Positions 35,442 to 44,914 of a stretch of DNA of 64,000 nt are shown here, piece by piece. Position numbers and translations under genes: made by a program. Position 1 is the stretch's first letter. Each line of letters opens with the position of its first letter. The notes under the pieces were generated by a model. The model saw only the letters and a list, made by a program, of their open reading frames with translations, was not told the origin of the DNA and did not search any database. The stretch is from Kamptonema formosum PCC 10802. Its GTDB lineage: Bacteria; Cyanobacteriota; Cyanobacteriia; Cyanobacteriales; Oscillatoriaceae. The stretch spans positions 63,763-127,762 of the forward strand of contig NZ_KB235952.1 in the NCBI RefSeq assembly GCF_000332335.1, in the 5' to 3' direction.

Positions 35442-36404
35442 CTACCGGCGACCGCCATAGGCAGCCACCGGCTCTTTAATGAATCGGATGTACAGATGCT
35501 TGAAGGTAGATCGAATCACCCGAGGCATGCCGAAGTCAATAGGCATGAGTTTGTCGGGCAGTTTCCAATCGAGCACTTTCAGTTCCTCCGGTGGCAGGTG
35601 GGGGAATTCAATCGCCTCCAGATTTGAGCAAAGCCCCAATCTCTCAGACGCCGCCACTGTGGGCACTGTCTGGGGAGGGAGATTGAGAATTTCCACCACC
35701 GCCCGATCCAGGGCGAAGACATCGGGGGAAGCGCCCAACATGCCCAAAAAGCGCGGTTCGCCGCCGCTGGGGCCATTGCCTTCGTGGCCAATGATGCCGT
35801 CCACAATCGTCAGGTCTGGGTCAACCGCCCGCGCCGTTTCCACCAGCATTTGGCCAAATCGGGCGCTGTCCTTACCGGCTTCCATGTGCCACCAGGCTTT
35901 CATTTTGCCGGGAACGCAGCCAAAAAGGTTTTTCACCCCCACCGTCAGAGTTAGCTGGGCGTGGGACTTCACCTTGGGCAGGTTAATCACGGCGTCTGCT
36001 TCCATTGCTTCTTTGGACAGCAGCAGGTGGTTGAATTCCTCGCTGACTGTCTCGTAGCGCTTCCCGTGGAATTCCACCACCGGCAGGTCGAGTTCTTCGA
36101 TCAGGGGCAGGTAGCCATTGGCCACAGCCACGCCCCGGGCGCTGCCAAAAGCGGGCCCGTCCCCCATAAACGGCTTGCCACCGGCTTCCCGCACCATTTT
36201 GGCGGCGCAGCACACCAGTTCTGGGCGGGTGACGCACTCCTTAGTGGGGCGCGCGCCGGTGAGCAAATTGGGCTTGAGCAGGACGCGATCCCCTGGCTTG
36301 ACAATTGCTGCCATCCCCCCGAGGGGTTCCAGCAGCTTCTCCAGAGACGCCTGCAAAAGCTTTAGGTCGTAAGAGTCCGCGCGAATTAAACTTACAGCAG
36401 GCAT
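35442..36404 (-). CDS. DUF362 domain protein
   Basis: This 320-residue protein begins MPAVSLIRADSYDLKLLQAS. It belongs to the DUF362 family: VKPGDRVLLKPNLLTGARPT, VTRPELVCCAAKMVREAGGK, VINLPKVKSHAQLTLTVGVK, NLFGCVPGKMKAWWH, and later IIGHEGNGPSGG. Many members carry extra ferredoxin clusters, but I see no CxxCxxCxxxC motif here, so this one lacks a Fe-S module. The family is little characterised. The strongly conserved K-x-N and K-x-H motifs suggest an enzyme acting on nucleotides or metals. It is followed on the same strand by the radical SAM gene 280 bp downstream, so a linked function is possible. Confidence 0.85.
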   Translation of the reverse strand: MPAVSLIRADSYDLKLLQASLEKLLEPLGGMAAIVKPGDRVLLKPNLLTGARPTKECVTRPELVCCAAKMVREAGGKPFMGDGPAFGSARGVAVANGYLPLIEELDLPVVEFHGKRYETVSEEFNHLLLSKEAMEADAVINLPKVKSHAQLTLTVGVKNLFGCVPGKMKAWWHMEAGKDSARFGQMLVETARAVDPDLTIVDGIIGHEGNGPSGGEPRFLGMLGASPDVFALDRAVVEILNLPPQTVPTVAASERLGLCSNLEAIEFPHLPPEELKVLDWKLPDKLMPIDFGMPRVIRSTFKHLYIRFIKEPVAAYGGRR

Positions 36405-36780
36405 GATTTTCGATTGTGGGTCGTGAGGAAAGGGAGCATCAAGGGTTGTGCGAACAAGCCCATCTCAATGCGATAATGATTTCAGCAGGGGGCAGGGGGA
36501 GAATATTTTTGGCCAGCGAATCAAAGGAAACGGGATTGAAATGCACCTGGGGAGCATCCCATTTTTGTAATCCCCCTCACCCCCAACCCCGCTCCCACTT
36601 TGGGGAGAGGGGAGAATTCTTTATTTCCCCCCCTCTCCCGCCCTGGGAGAGAGGAGTAAGGGGGGTGAGGGTGACAGTCTTTGCTTGCTTCGGGATGCTC
36701 CCGAAGCACCTGCGCCCCTTTCCGGGCACTTGCCGGCAGCGAGGGAACTCTTTCCACTCTAAAATTGAAATCTAAATTTG
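36405..36780. other. Intergenic gap with a large inverted repeat
   Basis: No gene. A hairpin-capable block at about 36570-36672 has outer arms CCCCCTCACCCC / GGGGTGAGGGTG and inner arms GGGAGAGGGG / CCCCTCTCCC. A smaller GGGATGCTCCC palindrome lies near 36695. The block resembles a dispersed cyanobacterial repeat. Confidence 0.6.
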
Positions 36781-37062
36781 TCACCGGGCTGCCCCGCGCT
36801 GCAGGGCGGAGATCCTCTGGGCGTCTGGGAAGAAGCCGTCTCCTTTGATTTCCGGGAAGGCGGGCTTCACTTCCACTTTCACCACTTTGTCAATGCAGAC
36901 CGCAACGCTTTGATCCAGCAGGTGCATCGTCAGCCAGCCGGAGTCTGACGCTAATTGCAACTGCCGGTAAAAATCTTGTGCTGTCGCTCGGATAGTGAAG
37001 GTTTCGGACTGACCGCTGACGTAGTGAAAGGTCACCTGTGTGACGGTGTCTTGAATAGGCAT
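36781..37062 (-). CDS. Small protein of unknown function, paralogue of 37198-37488
   Basis: This 93-residue protein begins MPIQDTVTQVTFHYVSGQSE. Residues 8-60 form a beta-rich unit (FHYVSGQSETFTIRATAQDF ... GWLTMHLLDQSVAVCIDKVV KVEV). The neighbouring gene on the same strand encodes a similar unit, FHFVSGERKSFNI, followed by WWVIKTAERTIFINRDSVLT. The two are therefore duplicates. No signal peptide or membrane segment is visible. The C-terminus (FPEIKGDGFFPDAQRISALQ) matches FLEGEGFLHTG in the paralogue. I do not recognise the family. The pair is separated by about 135 bp holding a 33-bp palindromic repeat (37140-37172). Confidence 0.65.
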   Translation of the reverse strand: MPIQDTVTQVTFHYVSGQSETFTIRATAQDFYRQLQLASDSGWLTMHLLDQSVAVCIDKVVKVEVKPAFPEIKGDGFFPDAQRISALQRGAAR

Positions 37063-37197
37063 GGCTAAAAAAGCTCCGCTAAAGTTTATATGGCAGCTCG
37101 CCCGATTCTAGCGATTTTCAGTTGAGTGCCGCAGGTTCCAGAAACCCGGTTCCTTTAAGAAACCGGGTTTCTCAGTCCCTCACTAATATGAGAGACG

Positions 37198-37488
37198 CTA
37201 GATCTCAGTGGCAAGTCCTGTGTGGAGAAATCCTTCTCCTTCAAGAAACTCGACGGGAGGGGTCAAGTCAACTGTGAGGACGCTGTCCCGATTGATAAAG
37301 ATGGTCCGCTCTGCTGTTTTGATCACCCACCAGTCTTCTTTGAGAAAGCGCCGTATTTCCTGACGCATGTCCTGAACGGTTGTGTTTGGGTCGATCGCCG
37401 GTTGAATGTTGAAAGATTTTCTCTCCCCGCTGACAAAGTGAAATGTCAGCTGCAAGGAAGGCGGGATAACACTGTCTTGGGCGTGCAT
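37198..37488 (-). CDS. Small protein of unknown function, paralogue of 36781-37062
   Basis: This 96-residue protein starts at ATG 37488 (MHAQDSVIPPSLQLTFHFVS), preceded by GGGAG as a ribosome site. It shares the FHxVSG...F.I opening, a central helical region (TTVQDMRQEIRRFLKEDWWV) and the D-V-T-V-D strand with its neighbour. An in-frame start at 37686 would add 66 residues of low-complexity, unsupported sequence, so I reject it. Function unknown; probably a small cytoplasmic domain protein. Confidence 0.65.
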   Translation of the reverse strand: MHAQDSVIPPSLQLTFHFVSGERKSFNIQPAIDPNTTVQDMRQEIRRFLKEDWWVIKTAERTIFINRDSVLTVDLTPPVEFLEGEGFLHTGLATEI

Positions 37489-38014
37489 GAAAAAGCTCCC
37501 TTTCTGTGCCTGACCTGATTGTAAAAAAACCGCAAAGGCGCTGCGCCAAGGATGGCCTGAACAAGGGGCCGGTCGTGGCTTTCCCTGGCGATTGGCGCGC
37601 CCTCTGCGGTTCGTAAAATCATTAACTGCACTGATACATTTACGCGACGTTATCTGGGACAATCCCTGACAACGCAAGGATGGCACTATCCCCGATAAAA
37701 GTGATAGAGGCGGTATCCCGCAAAGCTTTCAGGAAAATCCCGTCCGCGCTATTTCAGGAACGTTTTAAGACGGTGTTTTGGCACCCCCTCACCTTGAGCG
37801 TCTTCAAGTCAGCGCCGTTTTTGTTGCTTTAAGCTCAAGAACCCGTTTCACCTGGCAACCGTGTCGGAAGTCTCAAAGGCGGGTCGAGAATTAAGCGCGA
37901 CATCAAACGGTTGGCATGATTGGCTAACGCTATTTTGGTCCTGATTTATTGCATTATACCGCGTTCCGCTGCTTTGCGTCAAGAATCCAGGATTAAATCC
38001 TGCTTCCGTCAGGC
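37489..38014. other. 526-bp intergenic gap
   Basis: I see no gene or repeat of note in this stretch. It lies downstream of aspA and upstream of the small unknown gene, both on the minus strand. Confidence 0.5.
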
Positions 38015-39442
38015 TCAGCCTTGCTCGCCGGCGGGCGAGGGCATGGCGCTCATACTCTCTAAATCTAGCACTTTGGCTAGTTCTTCTTCACTGATCAGCC
38101 CCCGATCGAGGACTATTTCCCGCAGGGATTTGCCGGTGGCTAGGGAGTCTTTGGCGACGGCGGCGGCGTTGAGATAGCCGATGTGGGGGTTGAGGGCGGT
38201 GACGAGGGCTAGGCTTCCCTCGGCGTAAGCCCGGCAGCGATCGCGATTGGGGCTAATCCCGTGCAGGCAAAAGCGAGTCAGCGCCGCTAGGGTGTTGCCG
38301 AGAATTTCGATGCTGTGGATTAGGTTGTAGGCAATCAGGGGCATCATGACGTTGAGCTCCAGCTGGCCGGCCTGTGCGGCGAGGGCGATGGCGGCGTCGT
38401 AGCCCATGACCTGAAAGCACACCATTGATGTCATTTCTGCCATCACGGGGTTGTACTTTCCTGGCATAATCGAGGACCCGGGCTGCACCGGCGGCAGCTG
38501 GATCTCTTTGAGGCCGGTTTTTGGCCCGGAATCCATCAGCCGCAGGTCGTGGGACATCTTAATGCAGTCTTGGGCTAGGTTGCGCAAGGCACCGGAGACG
38601 CCGACAAAGGGGGCCATGCTCTGCATGGCGGCCATCAGGTGGGGTGCCGGCTTCAGGCTCAGGCCGGTGATCTCGCTGAGGATTTCGGCGGCGCGGTGCC
38701 GGTATTTCGGGTGGGTGTTCAGGCCGGTGCCGGCGGCGCTTCCGCCCAATCCCAGTTTGGTTAAATCTTCAGACGCCCTTTCTATGCGCGTTTGGTGCTC
38801 GCTGAGGATTTGCGCCCAGGCGCGGAAGGTCTCTCCCAGGCGCACCGGCACGGCGTCTTGCATGTGGGTCCTGCCGGATTTGACGATATCTTGGAACTCG
38901 CCGGCTTTGCTGTGGAGGGCGGCGGTGGCTTCTGAGAGGGCTGGGTGCAGTGTCTTGTGCAAAGCCAGCAGCCCCCCGATGCGAATGGCGGTGGGAATTA
39001 CGTCATTGGTGGACTGGCCATAGTTAACGTGATCGTTGGGGCTGACGCGCTTGTAATTGCCTTTCTCTTCGCCGAGAATTTCTAGGGCGCGATTGGCGAG
39101 GACTTCGTTGACGTTCATGTGGTGGGAGGTGCCGGCACCGGCTTGGTAAATGTCCACCAGGAACTGGTCGCGAAACTGGCCGGCGAGGACTTCATCCGCT
39201 GCCCGGACAATTGCTTGACAGATATCGTCTGGTATGCATCCGAGTTCCCCGTTGGTAAGGGCGGTGGCTTTTTTGATCAGCACGCAGGCTTCTGTGTAGG
39301 TTGGCAGGGGCTTGATGCCGCTGATCGGGAAGTTTTCCAGCGCCCTCAGGGTTTGGATGCCGTAGTAGGCACCGGCGGGAAGTTGCCGGTCTCCCATTGA
39401 GTCGCGTTCTGTGCGGAAGTCGGTGTGGGGTTGTTCGGTCAT
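38015..39442 (-). CDS. aspA: Aspartate ammonia-lyase (aspartase)
   Basis: This 475-residue member of the fumarase/aspartase superfamily has the family signature GSSIMPGKYNPVMAEM near residue 320. Earlier segments are SMGDRQLPAGAYYGIQTLRA, ANRALEILGE and VNYGQSTNDVIPTAIR. The serine in the SS loop (GSS) is the catalytic base of aspartase and fumarase. TSHHMNVNEVLANRALEILG and RTHMQDAVPVRLGE are substrate-binding strands. The overall sequence is closer to aspartase than to class II fumarase (for example the Y at position four after GK), but the two are hard to separate by eye. It would convert aspartate to fumarate and ammonia. Start ATG 39442. It stands alone. Confidence 0.82.
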   Translation of the reverse strand: MTEQPHTDFRTERDSMGDRQLPAGAYYGIQTLRALENFPISGIKPLPTYTEACVLIKKATALTNGELGCIPDDICQAIVRAADEVLAGQFRDQFLVDIYQAGAGTSHHMNVNEVLANRALEILGEEKGNYKRVSPNDHVNYGQSTNDVIPTAIRIGGLLALHKTLHPALSEATAALHSKAGEFQDIVKSGRTHMQDAVPVRLGETFRAWAQILSEHQTRIERASEDLTKLGLGGSAAGTGLNTHPKYRHRAAEILSEITGLSLKPAPHLMAAMQSMAPFVGVSGALRNLAQDCIKMSHDLRLMDSGPKTGLKEIQLPPVQPGSSIMPGKYNPVMAEMTSMVCFQVMGYDAAIALAAQAGQLELNVMMPLIAYNLIHSIEILGNTLAALTRFCLHGISPNRDRCRAYAEGSLALVTALNPHIGYLNAAAVAKDSLATGKSLREIVLDRGLISEEELAKVLDLESMSAMPSPAGEQG

Positions 39443-39696
39443 GCGTTTAGAATGCGAGAATTTTGCACTGGACGTTATGGTCGGGACACTCTTCGGGTAG
39501 AATAAAACCCGTGAGCGTCCTGAGTTTCTGGTTTTTGGCAGTCCGCAGGGTATCGAACAGGAATCACCCGGATCTCCTGCAGGTCGGATGAAATCTACCT
39601 TAAGAAAGATGCCAGATTTTTGCTAGCCATGCAGCGCGTGGCTGTTGAATCGTGCTATTGTTTTGGGCATCTTAGATGAAATCATCCTACGGTTAG

Positions 39697-40749
39697 ATGC
39701 CAGATTCTATGAGTGACGCTACGCATTTGCAAGTTGACTTTTTCTTCCAGAAGGGATTGCAGCTTAATCGGGCTGAGCAATATGAGCGAGCAATTGCTAG
39801 CTACGACCGAGCTTTGGAACTTCAACCAGATTATCCCGACGTGTGGTACAGTCGGGGCAATGCGCTGTATCACTTGCGGCGTTACTCTGAGGCAGTCGCC
39901 AGCTATGACAGAGCCCTGGAGTGGAGGCCGGGATTCCATGAGGCGTGGAACAACCGGGGGAATGCGCTTGATGACTTGCGCCGCTTTGAAGAGGCAATCG
40001 CCAGCTACGATCGGGCAATTCACTATAAGGCGGACTATTTCTGGGCTTGGAACAATCGCGGCATTGCCCTGAAAAACTTGGGGCGCTTTGAGGAGGCAAT
40101 TGCCAGCTACGACAGGGCAATTGAGTTCAAACCGGACTATTACTGGGCTTGGTATCACCGTGGGATCGCGCTGAGACACCTGGGCCGGCTGGAGCAAACG
40201 GTCGCTAGCTACGATAAAGCTGTGGAGATCAAGCCCAACTTCCACGAGGCGTGGCACAATCGGGGGAATGCCCTCTACGATCTGGGCCGGTACGAACAAG
40301 CCATTTTCAACTACGAGAAAGCCCTGCACTATAACTCCAACTACCACTGGGCTTGGTATAACCGGGGGATGGCGCTGCTGAATTTAGGCCAGTACGCCAA
40401 AGCCGCCGCTAGCTTGGACAGAGCCTTGGCCCTTCAGCCTGACAGTCCCGATGCCTGGTACTTTCGGGGTCAGGCGCTGGACAAGTTAGGCTGCCACTAT
40501 GGGGCGATCTCCAGCTTTGACAAAGCTTTGGAATTTGACCCCGACCGGCACAAGGCTTGGTACAGCAAGGCTTGCTGCTATGCCGGCACCGGCAATGTCG
40601 ATTTGGCCATCGAGAACCTGCAACAAGCCATTAATCTGTCTCCCGAGCAATACCGGCAGATGGCAAAAACTGACTCGGATTTTGACGAGATCCGTCAAGA
40701 TGAGCGATTTCAAGCGCTGATTCAAGAGGAAGTTAAGAGCCAAGACTGA
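39697..40749 (+). CDS. TPR-repeat protein 1 of 3
   Basis: This 350-residue protein is nearly all tetratricopeptide repeats, about nine copies of 34 residues with the pattern ALE(L/W)xPDYxxxWYxRGNALYxL(G/R)RYxEAVASYDRA. It has no signal peptide or catalytic motif. TPR solenoids bind partner proteins. An alternative ATG at 39709 is in frame. The next two genes on the strand are also TPR proteins, and this one is separated from the second by 367 bp holding a palindromic repeat. A specific partner cannot be named; the arrangement suggests gene duplication rather than a conserved operon. Confidence 0.85.
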   Translation: MPDSMSDATHLQVDFFFQKGLQLNRAEQYERAIASYDRALELQPDYPDVWYSRGNALYHLRRYSEAVASYDRALEWRPGFHEAWNNRGNALDDLRRFEEAIASYDRAIHYKADYFWAWNNRGIALKNLGRFEEAIASYDRAIEFKPDYYWAWYHRGIALRHLGRLEQTVASYDKAVEIKPNFHEAWHNRGNALYDLGRYEQAIFNYEKALHYNSNYHWAWYNRGMALLNLGQYAKAAASLDRALALQPDSPDAWYFRGQALDKLGCHYGAISSFDKALEFDPDRHKAWYSKACCYAGTGNVDLAIENLQQAINLSPEQYRQMAKTDSDFDEIRQDERFQALIQEEVKSQD

Positions 40750-41116
40750 AGCGTGAAAAAATAGGCGCTTCCTTCTGTGGCGAGTGACAGGAGTTGCAGC
40801 TGGCAGCAGGCTCGCCACTCGCCCGTTAATTTGTCTTGAATATTTAATGGTTGAGATAGGTTTTAATCGGAAAAGCTAAACTGAATTTAGTTTCAGGCTT
40901 GGGGGAGAGCTTTAATAAATAAAGCAATTCAACGGATTTCAAAGGCGGGTCAGCCCTCTTTGGCGCGTCTGGTGGGGAGCCCTCCAGATATAGCGGCTCT
41001 CAGTTGGATGTACTGCGGATCAGAAACCCGGTTTCTTAAAGAAACCGGGTTTCTCAGTACCTGATTGCCGGAAGCCCGGGCTAAAATGGGAGAGGAGTGC
41101 GATTACATCTACAGCC
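40750..41116. other. Gap between TPR genes 1 and 2
   Basis: No gene. It contains a 33-bp palindromic repeat at 41022-41054, inside the longer unit with left flank CTCAGTTGGATG. Confidence 0.65.
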
Positions 41117-42244
41117 ATGACAGATCCGGGAACTGCTGAATTCTGTTTCCAGCAAGGATTGCGGTGTTTGGAGTCCAGAGACTTTGAAGCGGCGCTCGCT
41201 CATTTCGAGGGAGCGATAAAGCTAAAAGCTCACTTTGGAGATGCCTGGGCGTGCCGGGGGCTGGCGCTGGGGCACTTGAAGCGCTACGAGGCATGCGTAG
41301 AGAGTTTTGAGCGCGCGACAGAGTTCAGTCCGAATGACGAACGCATCTGGCTGAACCGGGGTATCGCCCTGCTGGAGTGGGGCTACGCTGAAAAAGCAAT
41401 GGCTAGCTTTGACAGAGTTTTACAAATTAAACCAGACAGCTGGGAGGCGCTCAGCAGCAAAGGCAACTGTCTGGGAACTTTGGGGCGCAATGGAGAGGCG
41501 ATATCCTGCTACGACAGAGCTTTAAAAATTAACCCAGAAGATTATAAATCCTGGAGCAACCGGGGGAATTCCCTGTTGAATTTGGGCAAGCACAAGCGGG
41601 CAATTTACAGCTATGACCGGGCGCTGGAAATTGAGCGAAATGACCCAGAAGTGTGGTATAATAGAGGGTGCGCTTTGATGGTCTGGGGGCAGTCGGAAGA
41701 AGCGCTCGCCAGCTATGAGAGGGCGATAGAGATTAAGCCAGATCGGGTGGCGTATTGGATTAACCTGGGGACGGTGCTGTCCGACATGGGGAAGGATAAA
41801 GAGGCGCTGGCTAGCTATGACAGAGCCCTAGAAATCGATCCGGAAGAAACTCACGCTTGGAATAACAAGGGGCTGGTGCTGCGGCGCTCCGGTCGCGTTA
41901 AGGAGGCGATTCCCTGCTATGACAGGGCTGTGGAGTGCGACCCGAATAATTATGAAGCGTGGGACAATCGGGGCTACGCGCTTGTGAAGTTGAAGCGCTA
42001 TCGAGAAGCGATGGAGAATTTCGACAGGGCGCTGGCGGTTAACCCCAATCATGTGAATGCAATTTATAATAAGGGGTACTGCTATGCTATGCAGGGGAAG
42101 GTGCCTCTGGCGGTGAACCATTTGCAGGAGGCGATTCAGAAGAATCCCGCTAAATATCTGCCGGCAGCCAAAACCGATCCGGATTTGGATTGCCTGCGCA
42201 AAAATAAGCGGTTTCAGGCGTTGATGGGGGCAGGCAAGCAATAG
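41117..42244 (+). CDS. TPR-repeat protein 2 of 3
   Basis: This 375-residue protein has about ten TPR repeats of the form ALEIxPDxxxAWxNxGxxLxxLGRxxEAIxxYDRA. It starts MTDPGTAEFCFQQGLRCLES at ATG 41117. It ends RKNKRFQALMGAGKQ, similar to the terminal motif of TPR protein 1 (ERFQALIQEEVKSQD), so these two are close paralogues. No membrane segment or catalytic domain is visible. It would be a cytoplasmic scaffold; the partner is unknown. Confidence 0.85.
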   Translation: MTDPGTAEFCFQQGLRCLESRDFEAALAHFEGAIKLKAHFGDAWACRGLALGHLKRYEACVESFERATEFSPNDERIWLNRGIALLEWGYAEKAMASFDRVLQIKPDSWEALSSKGNCLGTLGRNGEAISCYDRALKINPEDYKSWSNRGNSLLNLGKHKRAIYSYDRALEIERNDPEVWYNRGCALMVWGQSEEALASYERAIEIKPDRVAYWINLGTVLSDMGKDKEALASYDRALEIDPEETHAWNNKGLVLRRSGRVKEAIPCYDRAVECDPNNYEAWDNRGYALVKLKRYREAMENFDRALAVNPNHVNAIYNKGYCYAMQGKVPLAVNHLQEAIQKNPAKYLPAAKTDPDLDCLRKNKRFQALMGAGKQ

Positions 42245-42777
42245 CAAAGTTGCCGGCACTCAGGATGGGAGCGCTTGCTACTGAGAAACCCGGTTTGTTT
42301 AAGAAACCGGGTTTCTGGGCAAACACGTTCATCCACCGGAGAAGCGCTATATCTCCGTAGCGAAACACCGGCTCTCACTGTGCTGACCAATTTAGCTAGT
42401 GCTAGATCGCGTCTGTGCCAGAGAGCTTGCGCCCTAATAGGGGCGTGTGGCGGAGAGTGGGGCTCTTCGACGCTCTCGCGCACTCCTGAGTGTGGGAAGG
42501 CGAGAGAGCTTGCGCCGGCACGGGGGTCCTGTCTCGCACCTTGTATGCGGGAACTTGAACTCCCGAAAGGGCTTGGGCGCAGCTGGGAAACGCCGGCGCA
42601 AGGCCAGCACTGCCGGCGGAAAAAGATAATTATTTTTTTACAATCGCCCTTTCAAGGCGTGGCGGAGACATTCCTTAAAAATCAATGAAGGATTGAGAGA
42701 GTGGGAGCTTTTGATGACCTTCGGCGAGACAATCAATTTCAGAATTGAATTGAGGGCGTATTAATGGGGGTATCGTT
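42245..42777. other. Gap between TPR genes 2 and 3
   Basis: No gene. It contains a 33-bp palindromic repeat copy at 42284-42316 (one mismatch, TTTGTTT) and a GC-rich stretch (about 42400-42610) rich in short direct repeats such as CGAGAGAGCTTGCGCC. Confidence 0.6.
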
Positions 42778-43998
42778 ATGGAAGAGAGAATGTTGGAGAG
42801 CCGGCCAGAAAGCTATAGCGATTTGTACCGGCAGGGGAATGAGTTGCGGGCTAGAGGTCGCTACGAAGAAGCGGTGGCCTGCTACGAGCGGGCGCTGGAA
42901 CTGCAACCGGAGGACTACTGGAGCTGGTATCATCTCGGGATCGCTTTGGATGAGTTAGGCCGGCACTCGCAAGCCATTGCCAGCTTCGACCAAGCGCTGC
43001 AAAGGCGACCGAATGACTACTGGGCGTGGTACGAGCGGGGCCAGGCGCACAGGCATGCCGGTAGCTACTCTGAGGCTGTAGCTAGCTACAATAAAGCTTT
43101 GGAAGTAAGGCCAAACGACTACTGGGCCTGGTATCAGCGGGGGTGCGTGGCGCTCGATGACCTGCGCCAGCCACAAGAAGCCCTGTCCTGCTTCGACAGA
43201 GCCGCAGAGATCCGCCCGCAGGACTACTGGATATGGTACCGGCGCGGGGTGGCGCTACAGCAGTTGCAGCGGCACTCCGACGCCCTCGCCAGCTTGGATC
43301 GCGCCCTGGAAATCAAGCCCAGTGCCGGTAAACCCTGGTACAGCCGAGCCCAGGTGCTCGAAGATTTGGGCCGGCACTCCGAAGCCCTCGCCAGCTGCGA
43401 TCGCGCCCTGGAAATTCACCCGGACTGGGCAGAAGTCTGGAACCTGCGAGGCTTGGCCTTGGGGAATTTGGGCCGCTACTCCGAGGCGCTCGAAAGTTTC
43501 GAGAATGTGTTGCAGCAGTCGCCTTTGGACACAGAAGCTTTGCTCTACCGCGCCATCGCCCTCGACGATCTAGGCCGGCATGAGGAGTCCCTCGCCAGCT
43601 GGGACAAACTTGTGGCGATTGAGCCCGACAGCGCCGACGCCTGGTTCAATCGCGGCATTGCCCTCGGGCACTTGTGCCGGTACGAGGACGCTGTGGCCAG
43701 TTACGACCGGGCCCTGCACTTGCAGCCGAACTGTCCAGAAGCCTGGAACAACCGGGGCTCCGCACTCGACGAGCTGGGCCGCTACGAGGAAGCCCTGGCC
43801 AGCTACGACCAAGCCCTGGCACGCATGTCCGATTACTCCCGAGCGTGGAACAATCGGGGGATTGCCCTGTATAAGTTAGGGCGCTACTCCGACGCTGTAG
43901 CCAGCTACGACAGAGCTTTGGAGTGCCACCCTGACTACCCGGAAGATTGGACGCTGAAGCATCTGGGCATAGCGCTCCAGAAACTGGGGCGCTATTAG
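42778..43998 (+). CDS. TPR-repeat protein 3 of 3
   Basis: This 406-residue protein has about eleven TPR repeats. It begins MEERMLESRPESYSDLYRQG, and the repeats have strongly preserved NDYWAWYxRG and LGRYSEAVASYDRALE elements. Unlike the other two it ends abruptly inside a repeat (HLGIALQKLGRY) with no C-terminal cap, so it may be truncated or end in a capless form. The nucleotide repeats inside the gene make it prone to length change by recombination. Function as for the other TPR genes is unknown. Confidence 0.84.
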   Translation: MEERMLESRPESYSDLYRQGNELRARGRYEEAVACYERALELQPEDYWSWYHLGIALDELGRHSQAIASFDQALQRRPNDYWAWYERGQAHRHAGSYSEAVASYNKALEVRPNDYWAWYQRGCVALDDLRQPQEALSCFDRAAEIRPQDYWIWYRRGVALQQLQRHSDALASLDRALEIKPSAGKPWYSRAQVLEDLGRHSEALASCDRALEIHPDWAEVWNLRGLALGNLGRYSEALESFENVLQQSPLDTEALLYRAIALDDLGRHEESLASWDKLVAIEPDSADAWFNRGIALGHLCRYEDAVASYDRALHLQPNCPEAWNNRGSALDELGRYEEALASYDQALARMSDYSRAWNNRGIALYKLGRYSDAVASYDRALECHPDYPEDWTLKHLGIALQKLGRY

Positions 43999-44404
43999 GG
44001 CGCTTTTCCTCTGCCGCTCAACTGCAACCGGCACGACACCGGCACAGTCGCAGAGATTGGCAGCAGAATGAGTCAGCCGGTGAGCGAAATTCAACTTAAA
44101 ATCTGCGCCTCAGGACAGCTGTCTGGGCTTTAGAGGCCATTTATAGCGTGAGAAACCCGGTTTCTTACAGAAACCGGGTTTCTAAAGTCACAAGAAACCG
44201 GGTTTCTACTGGCGCGCCAGCAGCAAGATTCCCGGTTTCTGGCCCCTCGCTCTCTTAACAATTACTTTATAAACCCGCTCTTAGCCCCTGAACGCCCGGG
44301 CTTTAGCCGCGTGCGGAACCACCTGCAAAATATTGGTTGATTTCTGTTTGCCTACTTGGGGTTTCCCGCTATAATCCTATTAATCCCTCACGCACCAAGC
44401 CTGT
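43999..44404. other. Gap between TPR gene 3 and gvpV
   Basis: No gene. One full 33-bp palindrome lies at 44151-44183, and a half-copy (AGAAACCGGGTTTCT) follows at about 44193-44207, so this site looks like a partial tandem of the repeat. Confidence 0.65.
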
Positions 44405-44809
44405 ATGCAGCAAAAAACTCGCCCCCGCAGCCCAATTCCACCGAAACTCCACACCATCCCTCGGGAGAACAGTGAGGCTGCAGAACAATTAGAGCTGTAC
44501 AAAAAGGTAACAAAACGGCAGCGCATCCTGCAGGAACTGCACTCTATAGAACAGCGCACCCAACTCTTGAAACAGCAACTGAGCATTATTGACAGCCAGA
44601 TAGAGGAGGCGGAGCAAACGATTAAGACCTTGCGCCAAGCCAGTTTAAATCCTGTTTCCAGTCCTCCCGCAACTGCGCCGGCTCCCAGAGTTCGCGCCGC
44701 CAAAAAAAGTGCCTCCGCTCCTCGGGCTTCCTCCTCTCAAAAAAGCTCTCCCGCTCCTAAGAGTGAGGGGAACTCCAGTAAATTCGAGACGTTCTACTTT
44801 GACTTTTAA
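44405..44809 (+). CDS. gvpV: Gas vesicle accessory protein GvpV-like
   Basis: This 134-residue protein has an N-terminal basic, proline-rich stretch (RPRSPIPPKLHTIPREN). A coiled coil follows (residues about 25-80: AAEQLELYKKVTKRQRILQE, LKQQLSIIDSQIEEAEQTIK). Then comes a basic, Ser/Ala/Pro-rich linker and an ending KFETFYFDF. This organisation fits what I recall of cyanobacterial GvpV. Direct evidence is only its location, next to the gvpJ-K-F-G operon, and the coiled-coil pattern. It is convergent with gvpG and separated from it by about 105 bp holding a 33-bp repeat. It is expected to help vesicle assembly or regulation. Confidence 0.6.
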   Translation: MQQKTRPRSPIPPKLHTIPRENSEAAEQLELYKKVTKRQRILQELHSIEQRTQLLKQQLSIIDSQIEEAEQTIKTLRQASLNPVSSPPATAPAPRVRAAKKSASAPRASSSQKSSPAPKSEGNSSKFETFYFDF

Positions 44810-44914
44810 TAGAGCGGTTCTCAGTTGGATGAAGTGCGCTCCAGAAACCCGGTTTCTTTAAGAAACCGGGTTTCTCAACACCTCTCAGCACCTCACTAAT
44901 ATGAGAAAAGCCCT

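Noticed and set aside
37489-37686. 66-residue extension of the small paralogue at 37198
   Set aside because: The extension is low-complexity, lacks a ribosome site, and is absent in the neighbouring paralogue.
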